Below, piece by piece: positions 22,763-36,258 of a stretch of DNA of 64,000 bases (position 1 is the first letter of the stretch; every line of letters begins with the position of its first letter). Location: assembly GCA_039881145.1 (NCBI GenBank), contig JAYKKI010000074.1, positions 9,985,501-10,049,500 of the forward strand. The letters run 5' to 3'. The notes below the pieces were generated by a model. That model searched no databases and was not told the origin of the DNA. It saw only the letters and a program-made list of their open reading frames with translations. The stretch is from Druceiella hillmani. Lineage: Eukaryota > Arthropoda > Insecta > Lepidoptera > Hepialidae. The translations under genes and the position numbers were made by a program.

Positions 22763-23835
22763 TGCTCGTACCATAAGCAGGAGTGTACTACAAAGCCAAT
22801 ATCCATCAATTTTTTCAGAGCTTTCTCACATGCTAAAATTGGATTTTGAACCTGTGCATGCCACAATCATTATAAAAGGGAGAGCAAATTTTAAATTGAT
22901 CTAAAAAGTGCAAATGTTGGCATGATTGATGCATCTTAAAGAAAAATTTTCACTCACGTAAATTACTGGGCTGGCGATGTCAACCCTTTTTCATCATTCC
23001 ATTTCATTTTAGTTATAAGTGCTAAGCAATTTAATGCAGGTAAATTATAGTTTAGTTAGTTCAAAAAAGAGAATTAAAAAAGGTTAAATTAAGAAATAAA
23101 TTGAAAATTTTTAAATCCAAAAGTACATTGAAAATTATTTTTAAAAATTCGTTTGTGAAATCTGCCATTAGCCGTTTGTGTGCTATGCGGCAAGAGCCCA
23201 ACTGTATTTCCTTACTGTTGCTCTCTAGCTCATTTTCCATTTCACACTATACGCACTAAATCATTTCCATATTGTGAGGAAATTTGACATCGCTATTAGA
23301 ACCATTTGCTTGAAGCGCAATATATAATCGCGCATTAGTATTACATAAATTTTAGCGGCGTAATTTAAATTAACTTTCATTTGACGCCTTACGTTCAATA
23401 TTTTGCACGAGCGCGCGTATAAATCGATATTCGTAACAATATTCGTCTGTATTAAAGGTTTTAAGGCATACTCATACTACTTAACAAATGCTTGAGTACA
23501 ATCTTCATATGCGTTGATAATATTTTAAATAGATCCTATGGTAAATACTCAAAATCGCGTATGATTAAACAGAGCAATCCTTCTACGAAACAGAAGTTTT
23601 ACATAATGTTTGAAGTGAGGTTTGACCCTTTTTAGTTTTCCATACCCAAATGGTAAAAAGTTATTGTAACATTTCAGTACCAGTCTGTCAATTGGTAAAG
23701 GTTGTTTCTCACAGCAACTATTAATGTTATTGTCTTCAAAATTTGGCACAATTGTAAAAGTTGCCTGTTCGCATCTATTTCATAAGATTTTTGGTGACAT
23801 TTTTTTTCCATGCAGAATGAATTAGGAAATGAGAT

Positions 23836-23837
<2 letters not shown>
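22763..23837. other. Downstream flank of the mariner-type relic and AT-rich DNA
   Basis: No terminal inverted repeat was found by eye. There is no gene signal. The 66-codon minus-strand frame at 23549-23749 has no recognisable domain. Confidence 0.45.

Positions 23838-23869
<32 letters not shown>
23838..23869. repeat. (TA)n microsatellite
   Basis: About 16 pure TA units. Confidence 0.96.
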
Positions 23870-23871
<2 letters not shown>

Positions 23872-24194
23872 TTGTAAAACACAGATTCCCCTCGTGCTTG
23901 GCGACTTTTATTTAAAATGAGTCTATCTGAAGCTAATTTAATACGAACTACATTTTCTTCCGCAACTAAAATGACATTTTATTAATTTCTTTAAACTTTA
24001 TATCACTAAACCGGGGACTGTACAGACACAAAATGCTGAAAACGCGCCATTGGGTTAGATTCTTTCGAAGTGTCAATATTTTCCAATTCTTTGTAATGAT
24101 TTTCTTATTTAAGTGGAAGAAATAACTAAAATTAAAAGCTTTTCCTATTAAACTTTCACGTAAATAAATTATTCAGTTCTCCATATTTTTCACA
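23870..24194. other. AT-rich noncoding stretch
   Basis: Nothing recognisable. Confidence 0.5.
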
Positions 24195-24435
24195 AGCGTA
24201 TACGAACGATATTGTCAACGGCGATCTGTATCCAAGTCGGTAGAACACCTGCACGGACATGCATAGGCATATACAAAGCGAAGTAGCTTGGAGCAGTAGC
24301 AGCTCGGGTTGTTTAAAGAGAGGGACGCGGGGAGAATGTGCATTACGACGGGTGGGAGTGCAATTTGAGGGGAGCCGCGTGCTCGTTTGAGGGGAGAGGG
24401 TGACGATTGTCTTTTGAGATCGTAGCCACACATCT
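24195..24435. other. GC-rich island in an AT-rich landscape
   Basis: Base composition shifts sharply for about 240 bp, with GGGACGCGGGGAGAA, GACGGGTGGGAG and two copies of GTTTGAGGGGAG about 24-25 bp apart. Two overlapping minus-strand frames (91 and 72 codons) cross it without recognisable domains. It could be a promoter or first-exon region, a conserved regulatory element or a fragment of foreign or element DNA. No splice or start signal decides this. Confidence 0.45.
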
Positions 24436-24959
24436 CACATCTTTCACTTTCAAATGTGCATTCAGCTTCATTGTCGCTTTGTTGTTTTTTTACTTTTTCA
24501 ATACGTCAAGGGTTGAGAAAAACATACCTTAAAATTAAAGGAACCTGAGAAAGCTAAAAAAACTATCTAGCAAGTTTAGCTCCATTTTAATTTATACAGG
24601 TAAAAAACCCCACATTACAAAAAAAACCGTTGAAAATGTTCCATAAAAGTTAGATATGTATAAACATTTAAGAGTACATAGCCTATTTCTGTTGAACTAT
24701 TTACGGATATTAATATCATTTATCACCCTATCGCAGTATATTCGTACATCATAATCACATCTTTCACAAACGTAAAAATGTCGTGAATATGAATACGAAA
24801 CTCTGAAATGTAAAGTAATCGATGTAGTTTTACGGTAAACTTTAGGTAAATTTCTAGGAAATGTGTTTTTCATAGTTTTGACTTTAGCATTTAGGAGATG
24901 GAGGTGTAAAGATGTGAAAAAAAAAATTTTGAATAACTTGCTATCTTGAATGATGTTCT
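24436..24959. other. AT-rich noncoding stretch
   Basis: No feature is seen. Confidence 0.5.
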
Positions 24960-25045
24960 AAACGATGAAAAAAACAATGTCTGAAATGGAAATGAAAAAA
25001 AAACATTATCTAAGATGAAAGGAAAAAAAACAATATCTAAAATTT
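24960..25045. repeat. A-rich degenerate tandem repeat, period about 25 bp
   Basis: Three units of the form gatgaaaa(n)acaat-tctaaaat start near 24964, 24990 and 25014. Confidence 0.65.
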
Positions 25046-26308
25046 TCGTATGAAGTTATTTGAGTGGTACATGTTGATACATACGTAGATTAATGTTTTA
25101 TCACTGTGCTTAATTCCAAACTTCAAGTGAAACCTTTCTGGAATGTTGTTATGGACATTTTTATTAATATCTTTAGAACCAACTTTCGTCAAATTGTGAA
25201 ATAAATAGTTTTGGTATTTTTATAAATTGCATTTATATTTCAAACTCTCCACGATAAAGGAAAATATTTTTTTGCTTTGACCATCTTATGTCTTTCTTTT
25301 CTCAATGACAAACTGTGGCATGATTTCATGTTTAAAATTTCGCTTTTCTTTTAGTTTTTTCTCAGTTTACATATCTTTAATTCACGTATTGTTTATTTTG
25401 TATTTATGTCACACAGGTTTTTAACAGTCTGTGGTTCAATATGTTCCACATTTTTGTTATATTTGAAAATCACATTACTTAAATCATATATTTGAAGATA
25501 TTATTGAGTCGTTTAATTAAAATGTACAGGATCATGAAAAATAAATTTGAGAGCATTAATGACTCGTTTGCATCAATATTGTAACGAATATTACAAACAC
25601 ACGAGACTCAATTTTCTTGAAAAAGCCAGTCAATATTGAGAGGGAGTAACAATATGCTGGTGCCAAAGTCAAACATCCAATATTTATACAGTCGGCAAAA
25701 TTTCAAAATTTCTGCATTGTACCTCGACAGTGGAACGACTGCATCATCCAAGTGCACTTACTTGCCGATGTACTCCTTCAGAATTATAAATTTGTAACAA
25801 TTTAAGGTTTTCAGATTATATGAAAATGAATTTTTCATTCCGGAACAATGTTTTGTCCACTTTTTATTGAAAAATACATGCATGCAATACGTCGAAAAAT
25901 GTTAGTTAAAATTGCCAATATATAACTCCGTGAGGAAAACAGAGTCACCATGGAGAAGTCGGAAAAGCGTGAGATTGAAATGAGAAAGGTTGAATAAAAA
26001 TATTACTTTAAAACATCTGTTTCATTTCAACCATCCAATAACAATTCTAAAAAGTTTCAGTTCCAAATGATAGTAAGTAATTTTAGAGATAAAAATATTT
26101 TCTATTGAGAACTTCTACTATTTAAGACTAATTGTAAAAATTCCTTAATAGCTAAACGTCCTGTGCTGATGCTTACTCGGGACAATATCAAACACTTAAC
26201 TAGACGAGTTAGATGTTGTGGCAATTGGCAAGTAATTTATTACAAGAATTGATATACACAAAACGTTCATATATATTTATCTCTTGTATATTTATACTTT
26301 ATGAATAT
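25046..26308. other. AT-rich noncoding stretch
   Basis: A small inverted repeat (ttgtaa/ttacaa near 25579-25595) is the only structure noted. Confidence 0.5.
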
Positions 26309-26374
26309 ACGTCCGTGGTATGCTCACACAGATGCGTAACAGATATTTAGCATCTGTGTAAGCGTAGAAGACGT
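26309..26374. repeat. 66-nt hairpin with long imperfect stem
   Basis: A perfect 10-bp stem (26326-26335 with 26350-26359, 14-nt loop) continues outward to a 17-bp helix with one wobble and one mismatch, an asymmetric internal loop, and a further 5 bp (acgtc/gacgt). The dimensions resemble a short pre-miRNA or a small fold-back element. No expression evidence can be judged from sequence. Confidence 0.65.
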
Positions 26375-29300
26375 GAATCAAGGAAATTTGCAATTTTCCC
26401 CCACGAAATTGTATTCTAATCCTTCCACTCAAAATATTTTCTATGGAGTTTTCTAATGTGGATTTTCCCCAGCTATTTATTATTAAAAAATTAAAAAATA
26501 CCAAACTAAATATTAGCAGTTGCCGTGATGTATATTGAAAAAAAAACAGAACGTTGTTGTGAATCTTTGATATGCAAAATAAAACTGTTTTTAAATCGCT
26601 GACAACCTCCAGAATTCTTGAAGAAAGGGAAAAGTAATGTCTACCTCGCCACCTTCCTGGAGTAAACAAATTTTCGGACTGAGAGCGGAAACTAGCAAAA
26701 GCTTTTTCACGCAAAAACAACGGAAACGGGCGGAGTGTCTCCTAGTACCAAACTCTTATAGTAGTTACCTAAAGTTACACGAGGTACCTTTATTATTGCT
26801 AACGTAATATTTCTATTCATTTTCATTAGAGTTAAACAATCGCTAGAAATCAATTTCTCATAAACACTTCCATTTACTAAACTGAGCCCGAACTAAAATT
26901 GATTTTTACAAAACTACTATGGAAATAATATTATTCATACGAATCAAAAGTTATAAATTTATAAAGTAATGAAGAAGAAACTGAGGAAGGGTATGTTTTT
27001 TGCCGATATTTTCATTAAATTAAGATGACTTTAGTTGTCTTACCAACAACATGGATCACTAAGTCATGGCAAGGGAAAATAACTCAAATTCTTAATAAAT
27101 TTAGTGAATATAGTGGCGCCTGTTTCTTTAATACTGTATAGGAATCAACAATGCACGAAAATTATAAAGGTTTCATTGGTAATTTTTAAATACAGAATCC
27201 TAAAAATCAAATATAATTTTTTGAATTGATTTTCCTAAGCAAGTAACCGTGCGAATAACAACTATAAAAATTATTGATGACCATTTTAGAAACAATTTAT
27301 ATCATTTGAGCGACTGAACAAAATTCAAAGGAATAAACATATTGATGAGGGCCTTGACCAAATAGCCGAATATTCGGCAAAATTGTTCAATCGCATTTAG
27401 CGTCGATATTCTGTGTATGTATTATGTTTAGTACTTGAAACGTGGCCAATTCGGTCGTATACCGATTAGTTGCTTAATATTGTTTACTATCATAAAAGTA
27501 ACTTCCATAAAAAACTAAAAATTTACACTTAATTGCGTTGCGTCACATGGCTTTAACGATATCTTAAATCTCAAAGTGTACCTGCACTGCAGGACGCCGG
27601 ACCTTTGCGTTAATGTTGGTATAACAGTATATCTGAAGATTAGAATGAGACAAGAAGAATATATATTGGTTATAATCGTATTATTTTGTACTCAGAAACC
27701 CATACCAGCCTGATTAATATTTCAACTTAAGAGCAGCATGTGTGTATAATGTACATTTTAATCAAATTTCCTTTTTTTTAATTTTTTTGTTATTAACTGT
27801 TGTAGCCAAATATCCTATAGAAGTCTTTATTTTACTATCAATTCTCGCAAGTCCAATATTATTATGATTCCAGTGGGGGTATATTCACCCTTGGCAGAGG
27901 TATATTTTTATATCTACGCAACCAGATCTTCTAATCAAATCAAAATGTATAAATATTTAATTAAGTACATATTGTAGTGCACCCCCTACGGCGTGTAAAT
28001 GACCTCATTATATTAAACTGGTATCTAGTCTCTACGGTAAAATGCATTTTATATATATTTCTTGCTGAATATATATTCCTTGTTGAATATAAGAATGAAA
28101 GCAAATTATATATTTTGGTTCCAGAGTGGTAAACGGTAATACGGTTTCACATGGTCGTATTTCGTAAACAACCGTAAAAAGAACCAACAAAAAAATTAAT
28201 ACAACGTTTGGTTGCCAAACTGTATACATTACTAAAGTTTGTGTGATTAAAAATATTAAAAATAATCACAAACCAACCCCTGTAAAATAACGTCACATTC
28301 TTGTAACCGAGATTTTAATTTTATTAATTTTGATTTATTATTCAATAAATATACACTCAAGAGAAGTAAAACGATTTCTAGAACTTTTTGAAAATAATTT
28401 TCTGTTTCTAAATTTTAATAACTATGAATGAATTTACATTCGCAAATATAGATTCAGTTCAATAATTTTTTTTCCAATTCAGAATTACTTGTTCATATAA
28501 TGTATAAAATTCAATATGTATATAGAAAATTCATATCATATTTGAAAAACTCAAAATATTTGCTTCAAAATCAAAAATATTAACTGTAGCATTGTCGGCT
28601 CTTCCCACTCTCACTCTGTTACTTAGGTCATATATTTTGTGATGCAGTGCTAACTGATACATACCCATCATGCGAAAACAAAATTCATTTCAAAAGAACC
28701 ATTTTGATCTTCAATGTACACAAAGTGTAATAGAATTAATTACGATACAAATATCTTGTACAAACGCATCGTCCCGGACCGCGGCTTTTGAGCCTTTATT
28801 TTATCGAAAATTTTATCTGTCAAGCATTCTTAGATTAAATCCCCACCTGCAATTAGTAAACTCGTCATCTTCAATGACAATCTTCAATACGCTCGTCGGT
28901 TTGAATACAAAATCGATTGATTCGCCTCTACGATTACCTTTATGATATTACTTTGGTTTTTCTTACGATAAACCCCATAATTTTGTATTTCCATATTATG
29001 TTAGCAGTTTTCAATTATCATACAACTTGCCATTCACTTTTTAATATAAGGGGCATTGTTATTTTTTCTTCGCGTCATGTGATTACATAGCCGTATAAAA
29101 TTTCAAATTATTATATTTATAACTACCGCAGCAACCTTCATATTTATGTCATTTATGATTTTCCATACGGCTGTTAAAATTAAAATTCCCATGTTAATTA
29201 CTCATCGACCTTTTATATAAAATACGTTCCAATTCATTAAATTGTACGCTAATACAATGATAAGAATAACCATTACACTTCTCCCATTTTTTTTCCATTG

Positions 29301-31244
29301 CATTCACCTCCGCATACTAATGACTTTATGAGTAAAATGTGTTCAGTAAAATGCAATTTATTCCTAATGTATTCAACAAATTGATTTTTTTTACTTCAAA
29401 TCAAAATTTCATCGCACAATCACCTTTTAAAATTTACGTTATTAGACGACTCCGAAATGGTATATTATTTTTTTGAAGATCAGATAGATACACAAATAAA
29501 ACATGATTGATTCGGAAATCAAAATTAATGTTTTTACAATCAATATGCAATTAATAGGACAAATCCAAAATACGTTAAAAGTCGCACATCCTTCCAAAAT
29601 TTCAGAAAGCAATTGAAATAAAAATTAATCTGACGAGAAACATATGTAAAGACTTTTTGTAGAAAATTGTTAATTTGCACTGATACATTTTTTCGTGAAA
29701 TTTAATAAAAACGAAGAAATTGGAAGGAAAAACGTATTTTTTACACCTTTTGCTCCTTTAAGGGGGCACAGTTTTTGATAGAAGGAAAAAAATCCCAATT
29801 TATCATTAACACCTTAAATAACTATTTCATGGAATTTTTTTTTCAGTCTGAACTATTTCCATAATTATGTAAATTAATAAGAAAAGGTAGCAATTATCTG
29901 TCAGAATATATAACTAGTAGTAATGACTTACTATAAGTAAAGTGATTTCACTTCAATCCGCACCTGGGTGCGGCATCACCGATGATCGACTCGCACTAGC
30001 TTGAACTTACGAATTTGTTGAATTACGAAATTTGAATATAAGGAAGAGTTGCAAAACAATTTCACAATACGATAGATATAATTATAAAAGTCGAACCGTC
30101 ATGGGACGCCTGACAGATCTAAAACATCTAAATTTTATCAATATCCAGACTCCGCGATGTACTGCGCCGAAATTTAAAAAAATAGGTCATAATTTGCATA
30201 AATATTTTGGTGCGATATCACTACATTTTGCTGAAAATGCATTATTTCTTTCAGTTTTAATGTCTAATTATTACGATTGCCTTCTCCCGTTTTGAAGTAA
30301 TGCCTGGTAGGTTTTTTTTCTTTACCGAATGCCATTTGCCTTGTAATAATGAAGTGCTGTTAGAATAAAATAAATATTAATTCAAATCATGATTTATTCA
30401 AGTTCATACTTTGTTACACCATTTAAGTTAATAAAATTAGGCGCCCTTTGCGTCGATTTTGTCGCAATGACTTCCTCTCCCTAAGGTAACGGATAATATG
30501 AAATGGATACGTCGTTCAACAATTTCACATCCTTTACAGTGATTTCACAAATGTTAAAATGGGAATACTTTTAATAAAATTAAATTATGGAAATCATGGA
30601 TAAGGTCTAAAAGGTTTATATGGAATACTTTTCCTTTTAATACAATTTGGATCTCGTTTTTTGGTTGCAAGTAAATGACATATCATCACGATTTGTTGAC
30701 GTTGACGCATACAACACTTATTTCAAATGCTGCTGCTAGCGACTATTGTAACCTTCATTTCTTCATCGTTGATCTAAATAGGGCCTGATGCCAACAATAA
30801 ATATGACAGTATTTAATAAGTATACCTCATTGATAACGCATGCCGCCTACGTCGTGTTCAATTGCCGTACCGAAACTGGTTTAAAAATATTTCTAATTAT
30901 GGAATTGTCCATAATGGCAAATTTGTTCACTACAAGCATGATAACGTAACAAACTGATAGAATACTGTTTACAGCAGTAATTTTCTATAAGCATGTAAAT
31001 AAAAAACATACAAATTACATTACTTTTTCTTTAGACAAATCACCTTAACAACACATTTCTATGACAATAAAGTGAAGTGGTCAATAAAATATTTCAACCA
31101 AAGAATAAATATTTACAAAGCAGAGAATTCACTCATTACTGAGAAAGAACGGAACGTTTCGAACAAAGTTTCCTACCGAACTATAACGACTTTGTTAAAA
31201 AAAACTAGAGGTAAGTCTTCGAACATAACTGCTGCGAGGGGTTT
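26375..31244. other. AT-rich noncoding stretch, 4.9 kb
   Basis: No gene is recognised. The 142-codon minus-strand frame covering 26292-26720 includes the hairpin above and has no known domain. A small GC-rich hairpin (ccgcac/gtgcgg, 29958-29973) and a short direct repeat near 28060-28090 are visible. Frames at 28670-28945 and 30032-30295 (plus) lack motifs. Confidence 0.45.
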
Positions 31245-31375
31245 TATGGAAAATGTAGCGTCCATCACGAGCTTCACTAATTGCGTTCTCTTATTCAGAT
31301 TATGTGCTTGAATCTTGTTACTCGTGCTTCGTTGTTTGTGAAGAGGGAGCGATGTGAGGTTTGCCCAAATTACAA
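31245..31375 (+). repeat. Diverged duplication, copy 1
   Basis: The segment tcttattcagattatgtgcttga and the following gtgcttcg-t-tt-t-aag-gg-ag-g-tgtgaggttt pattern matches 32070-32205 with substitutions and indels, in the same orientation and about 820 bp apart. Confidence 0.6.
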
Positions 31376-32069
31376 AAACCATGCATCACCCTAGTGTACT
31401 CTTTTTCTGAAGCATTCATATTCTTTATTTATTCTTCGATTATTTCATGCCAATGGTAAGGTGCCACTTTTTAATGATTCTCTATATTGTAAACTTGTCA
31501 AACATTTATTGTGACACTAAATTGAAATCCTGCTACTATCTTAGTCGTAGTTAGAAACGATTTAATTTTATGGTTGACATAACACCGCGATTTTAATACA
31601 AATTATTTGCATACTTATATTATTTTTCTGCTTATAAATCAGTGTGAATTATCCTTATTTATTTGTAAACCGAGGAACTACTCAATGCATATTAATAAAT
31701 TTTCTACAAATTTGTCGTTTGATTTCCTGAAACTTCATACATGTATAGCCTACCATGATAATATAAGAAATACAAAAATGACTTGCTAAATTAAAGAAAC
31801 GTACGGTTAATTTTATGTAAACATACAAATTCAAATACGAGACTTACCTTCTCTTTAGTTGACTCATCAGCTTAACGCTTTGCGGATACAATAAAACTGA
31901 GCTAACAGTAACATTTTCCTTCTAAGAAATAAATGTTTGGGACAAAAGGCATCCCGAAGTACAGACGGTCTAGACAAAAGCTTACACTCAGTTATAATGA
32001 TTATTTATTGCAGAGAATAAAATTGACACCACGTTTCTAGATTAATTGGACGCAGGAGATGTCTTAACG
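31376..32069. other. Spacer between diverged duplicates
   Basis: AT-rich, with no coding signal. Confidence 0.5.
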
Positions 32070-32205
32070 AATGTAACATTGTCTTTGGACTGCCACTACG
32101 AACTTACCTGATTGTATTTTCTTATTAAGATGATGTGCTTGACTCACTTTAAGCCGATGTTCCTAGTGCTTCGGTATTTATAAAGCGGAAGACGTGACGT
32201 TTATG
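32070..32205 (+). repeat. Diverged duplication, copy 2
   Basis: Partner of 31245-31375 (tcttattaagatgatgtgcttga, then tagtgcttcggtatttataaagcggaag in two pieces). Age and origin are unknown. Confidence 0.6.
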
Positions 32206-34413
32206 CAATTAGTAAACGCTACGCATTTAAACATAGGTACGTGTAGGTCCCATAGCACTGCAAGGGAAACTTCGTTGGATCACGTGACAGTAAGTTTATT
32301 ATATACCACAACAGTAATTCATAGAGTGTATGTTACAAACGATATAAAATGGCTGAAATATGCTTGCAGATGTCCATGAAAAATATTTAAAATATGAAAT
32401 AAATAGTACAGTGCAGTGTAAAATAAATGAGAAAATATAATGATATACTATTATTAAGAAAAAAACAATTTCGTATTTAATTTCTTTATTGTGCTATTTT
32501 CTATTTTTATAGAAGTTTACTGTCAGTAAATTTTTCTCAATGTTAGTTAAAATTGTGACTTCCATCATTGAAAGTAATTTTGTACGTTGAGAAAAATCTA
32601 CGTTTTAAGTCCTCCAATATCATCGGGCAATACTTGAATTTACTTTCTGTATTAGTAGTTGCTGCATTAGCATCGGTCGAAAAAAATCACCTGTACCATT
32701 AACAAAATTATTAATGTGAAACCTGATTTACTTTCTATAATATTTCCAAACTTTTCCTTAAAATTATCTGCAATTTAAACTTTATTCGCGGATTTTTCTA
32801 TCAATTCTTCTATTTAGATTCGTTCAACTACACATTCTGACTTTCAAGTATTTTGATTACCCGGAGAAGTAGGAAAAATGGGTATTAATCATATCGATGT
32901 ATTTTATATGCTTTTAGTTTTAATCGCTTCCTTATAGTTTTAAATTTTCTTATCATCTACGTTATCTAAACCATTTACCTTATATTTGATAGCATTAAAA
33001 TATTGATTATGGAAGAGTACTGCTTCCAACCATATTTTCTATCGAAATATATATTCAAGGTTCACATAAGAAAAGCATAGCGGAAAATTTTTATTACCGC
33101 AATGAATTTTAGTTAAACTTCTGGAATATATTGGATTCTTGTGGAATATATTGGTAAATTATACCTTCAATAATTAACCGAGTTAAGGTAAAGGCAAAAG
33201 GTTATTTCGTATTTCACTTACGAATCATCTACGTCTAACCATTTATTTGATAATACCAACATTTTAAAGATGCCGCCTTAAATTTTACAGGTTTGTAAAT
33301 TTTGTCTGTTCCTATGATACAAAACTCCATTGGCAAAACTGACAGAGCAAGCTTACATTCTTAAAAGGAAATTTAAACGCAGTTTTAATTCGTTAATGGA
33401 GGGATTTATAAACGTGTTCGATTTCACTTTTGCGTTAACTTTCCTTTCACTTTGAAATTATTAACATTCAAACAAAGAAAATGTTCAAAAATAAAATAAT
33501 TTTTGTACAGATTTCCTTCAAACTCTTTTCATTTCATGCTTATGCGCAAATGTTTTATCCTCAAGAATTCGTTTACCGATCTAAATAAATAGATAAACAT
33601 ACACCTGGAAAAAATTAACACTTTTATAACTAATAACCTAAAAGTAATAAATATATCGTGTCAAAGAAACTATTGCAGCTAAATGTTTTACTTGTCAATA
33701 GCGAAATTTATCTACATGATGATTCATAAATTTTTACAAAAAACATCCGTGATTGTTAAAATGGTAGGTGTACGCAGTCGCGAACTTTTCCTATAGTTTA
33801 GGCAGAACATTCATTTTTTCCTACGTGGGCAATTATCATTAAATTGAAAAATGTTGTCTTCATAGCCGTATTCGTAAACATGGAACATGTAACAAAATGT
33901 TACTTTATTAACAGTTTTCTCAAAGATTCACGTCAAATTATATTTATTTAAACGTTTTAAAATTCTTCATCCTTTTAATAAATTACATAAATGGAAGCTG
34001 AGAAATGTAGCGATCGTATATTTTCAAAAATATACAAGTAGAATACTAGTGTTAGTACAAATTATTTTTGATTTTCATTGTAAACTCAAGACTAGGTATT
34101 TTTAATGATTTTTACTTTAGCCTTTGTATTACCTTATACACAAAGTCCGATTTCAAAAACTTCAACGAAATTTTAACATCGTAAATTAAATATCTTCAGA
34201 ATATGTCACCACAAAGATCAGAGAGTAGTAATATTGCAGACGTTCAGATTAAAGTTGTGAACATTGTACATAAAGAAACATTTACCATACTTACTGATAG
34301 ATGAATCGACCGTAGATATTCGGTACAGTCAATATTATTTTCTATGTAATTTAGCAAGAATTTAAATAGTGTAGTATAGCGCTGATAAGCGCTCTGCACA
34401 TTATTCATCCCGC
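32206..34413. other. AT-rich noncoding stretch, 2.2 kb
   Basis: Only a small 20-bp-period doublet (tggaatatattgg near 33122 and 33142) is seen. Confidence 0.5.
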
Positions 34414-34416
34414 ATA

Positions 34417-34490
<74 letters not shown>
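34414..34490. repeat. Compound (TG)n(TA)n(TG)n microsatellite
   Basis: A short TG run, about 18 TA units, then about 12 TG units. Confidence 0.96.
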
Positions 34491-34491
<1 letters not shown>

Positions 34492-35961
34492 CTTATTATT
34501 TGGACTTATTTCGGCCTCTAATTTGATAGTTTTGATGTGAATTTTGAATATATAAAAACGAATGAAACGCTACTACGATCCCTTTTTTACTTTTAAACAA
34601 ATGTAATATTCCAGAATGACACTAATATATTCAAAATTTGTATACAAAATGTCTGAAAAAAGAGCCCGCCTTATATATAAATACTAACTTTTACCCGCGG
34701 CTTTACTCACACAGTTATAGCATACCCCGACACTCCACACTAGCGAACAGATTTAATTGCCTACACTATTGTATACGTACTCGCCAATCCGTATCCGTAT
34801 ATGTGTGTGCGTAAATTAATGTAGGGCAGATAAGAAGTTTCGCTATTACTGCATATCGGTCTCAATCGTTGCGGACAATCGCGTTGATAGACAAGTTGAC
34901 GCTATACGTCAGCAATATAGCTGTTTCTCTTTCTAATCAATAGCGTCTATCGAATGACTGTCTCGATAGCACGCTGGTGTAACTTTGCACCGGGGCGCAT
35001 GTCTTTATTATTACCGAGTTCTAAAAATGAAATTATGTAAATAAATATTGAGGGAAATTGACTTGATAATAATAATATTAAGATAGAATTTTAAAAAAGA
35101 TAATTAGTGTGGATCCTAAAAACGAGATAAAATTTGAAATCGAAATAAATTTTGTTCAGTTACAAATATGATTTACTGGAATAAGGTCCTCGTTGTAGTT
35201 TTGATTCTTGAATAAACCATATAAAAAGCCTATAGCAGACACCACAAGGAAACGTTTTCCAATCACATCGTTTCCAAACAAAACAATGACTTTTTAGAAC
35301 CTTTTGTATTTTAAAATTGCTCAGTGACATGTTTGTAGACATAAAATTATAGATACTAACCAAAACAAATTGGTGATAAAAAACTAAATTATTTACAACA
35401 AACAAGAAAGGAAGACAATACAATCTCCCATCATTGATTGTATTGCGTTCTAAGAAATCGTACACAGCGCAATAACGGACCGTTACATTGAATTATTATA
35501 AATATTTATCAATTAACACTGAATTACACAAGTTAAACTCAAACAAACATCGCAAAATCAAACAAATAACACGCGCACCCAGCAAGCGGCAACTTGGGAT
35601 AGCGTACTCTTGATTGTACTCCTTATCTGTAGGTGACGTTAAACTGGCGGTGGGAGGTAAGTGTTGCTTCTTTACGCAGTAATAGGTAATATTCTTTGGT
35701 TATATATACAAATTTATAGAAAAAAGTTAAAACATGCGGCACCTTCTAGAATTATTAAAAGAATTTAAATATTAGCTCTGTATTTTCGTGACTTTATAAT
35801 AAAAATGACAATGAAGATAAAAATATTTCCCTCTAAATTGGGTATCAAAAGGAGTGATTATATTGCTAAGATCACGTCTATCTCTAACTCCGTTGCTATG
35901 TTATTGCCATTTTGTACTTTTTATTTTAAATAAGAATTTTCTCAAAGGGATGAAATGTCCA
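34491..35961. other. Noncoding stretch with two less AT-rich patches
   Basis: The patches 34690-35010 and 35560-35670 have more C and G and several CpG. A 101-codon minus-strand frame at 35160-35465 has no domain that I recognise. The patches could be regulatory or exon remnants, but nothing proves it. Confidence 0.4.
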
Positions 35962-36011
35962 GGGATGAGAAAAAGCCTATATCATTACACGGTTTGCCAA
36001 TTATCTTTGGG
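35962..36011 (+). repeat. Dispersed repeat motif B, copy 1
   Basis: Pattern gggatgagaaaaagcctat, then atcattacacgg, then aattatctttggg. It resembles 36259-36312 and, in reverse complement, the units of the 50.2-50.8 kb array (tcccgggttgaaaagtagcc). Related motifs are widespread in insect genomes (from memory, class not certain). Confidence 0.5.
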
Positions 36012-36258
36012 AAAAAAAAACAATAATCTGCTCTGCGATGTTAAAGAAGGACAAAACTAAGAAACTTCCGCATATAAAATATCAGTTAGATTTATAATAT
36101 AGGATAGGATAATCTCATTTATCTGCCCACCAACAATTTCACTGTAAAAGAAACATGTCAATCTTTTGCTCTGACCCGACAAGAAATAAGGAAAAAAAAA
36201 TCTACTTAGCAATAATATTACTTAGCATTATAATATCAGTTAAGGTGAGATTTTCCGG
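36012..36258. other. Spacer between motif B copies
   Basis: No feature beyond A-runs. Confidence 0.5.

Noticed and set aside
22499..22774. Minus-strand frames over the mariner-type relic
   Set aside because: Antisense shadows. The plus strand carries the catalytic motifs.
26292..26720. 142-codon minus-strand open frame
   Set aside because: No recognisable domain. Part of it is the translated hairpin at 26309-26374, and the composition is typical of chance frames.
29958..29973. GC-rich hairpin ccgcac/gtgcgg as terminator or ncRNA
   Set aside because: Six-base-pair stem only. Such hairpins are expected by chance, and rho-independent terminators are not relevant in this genome.
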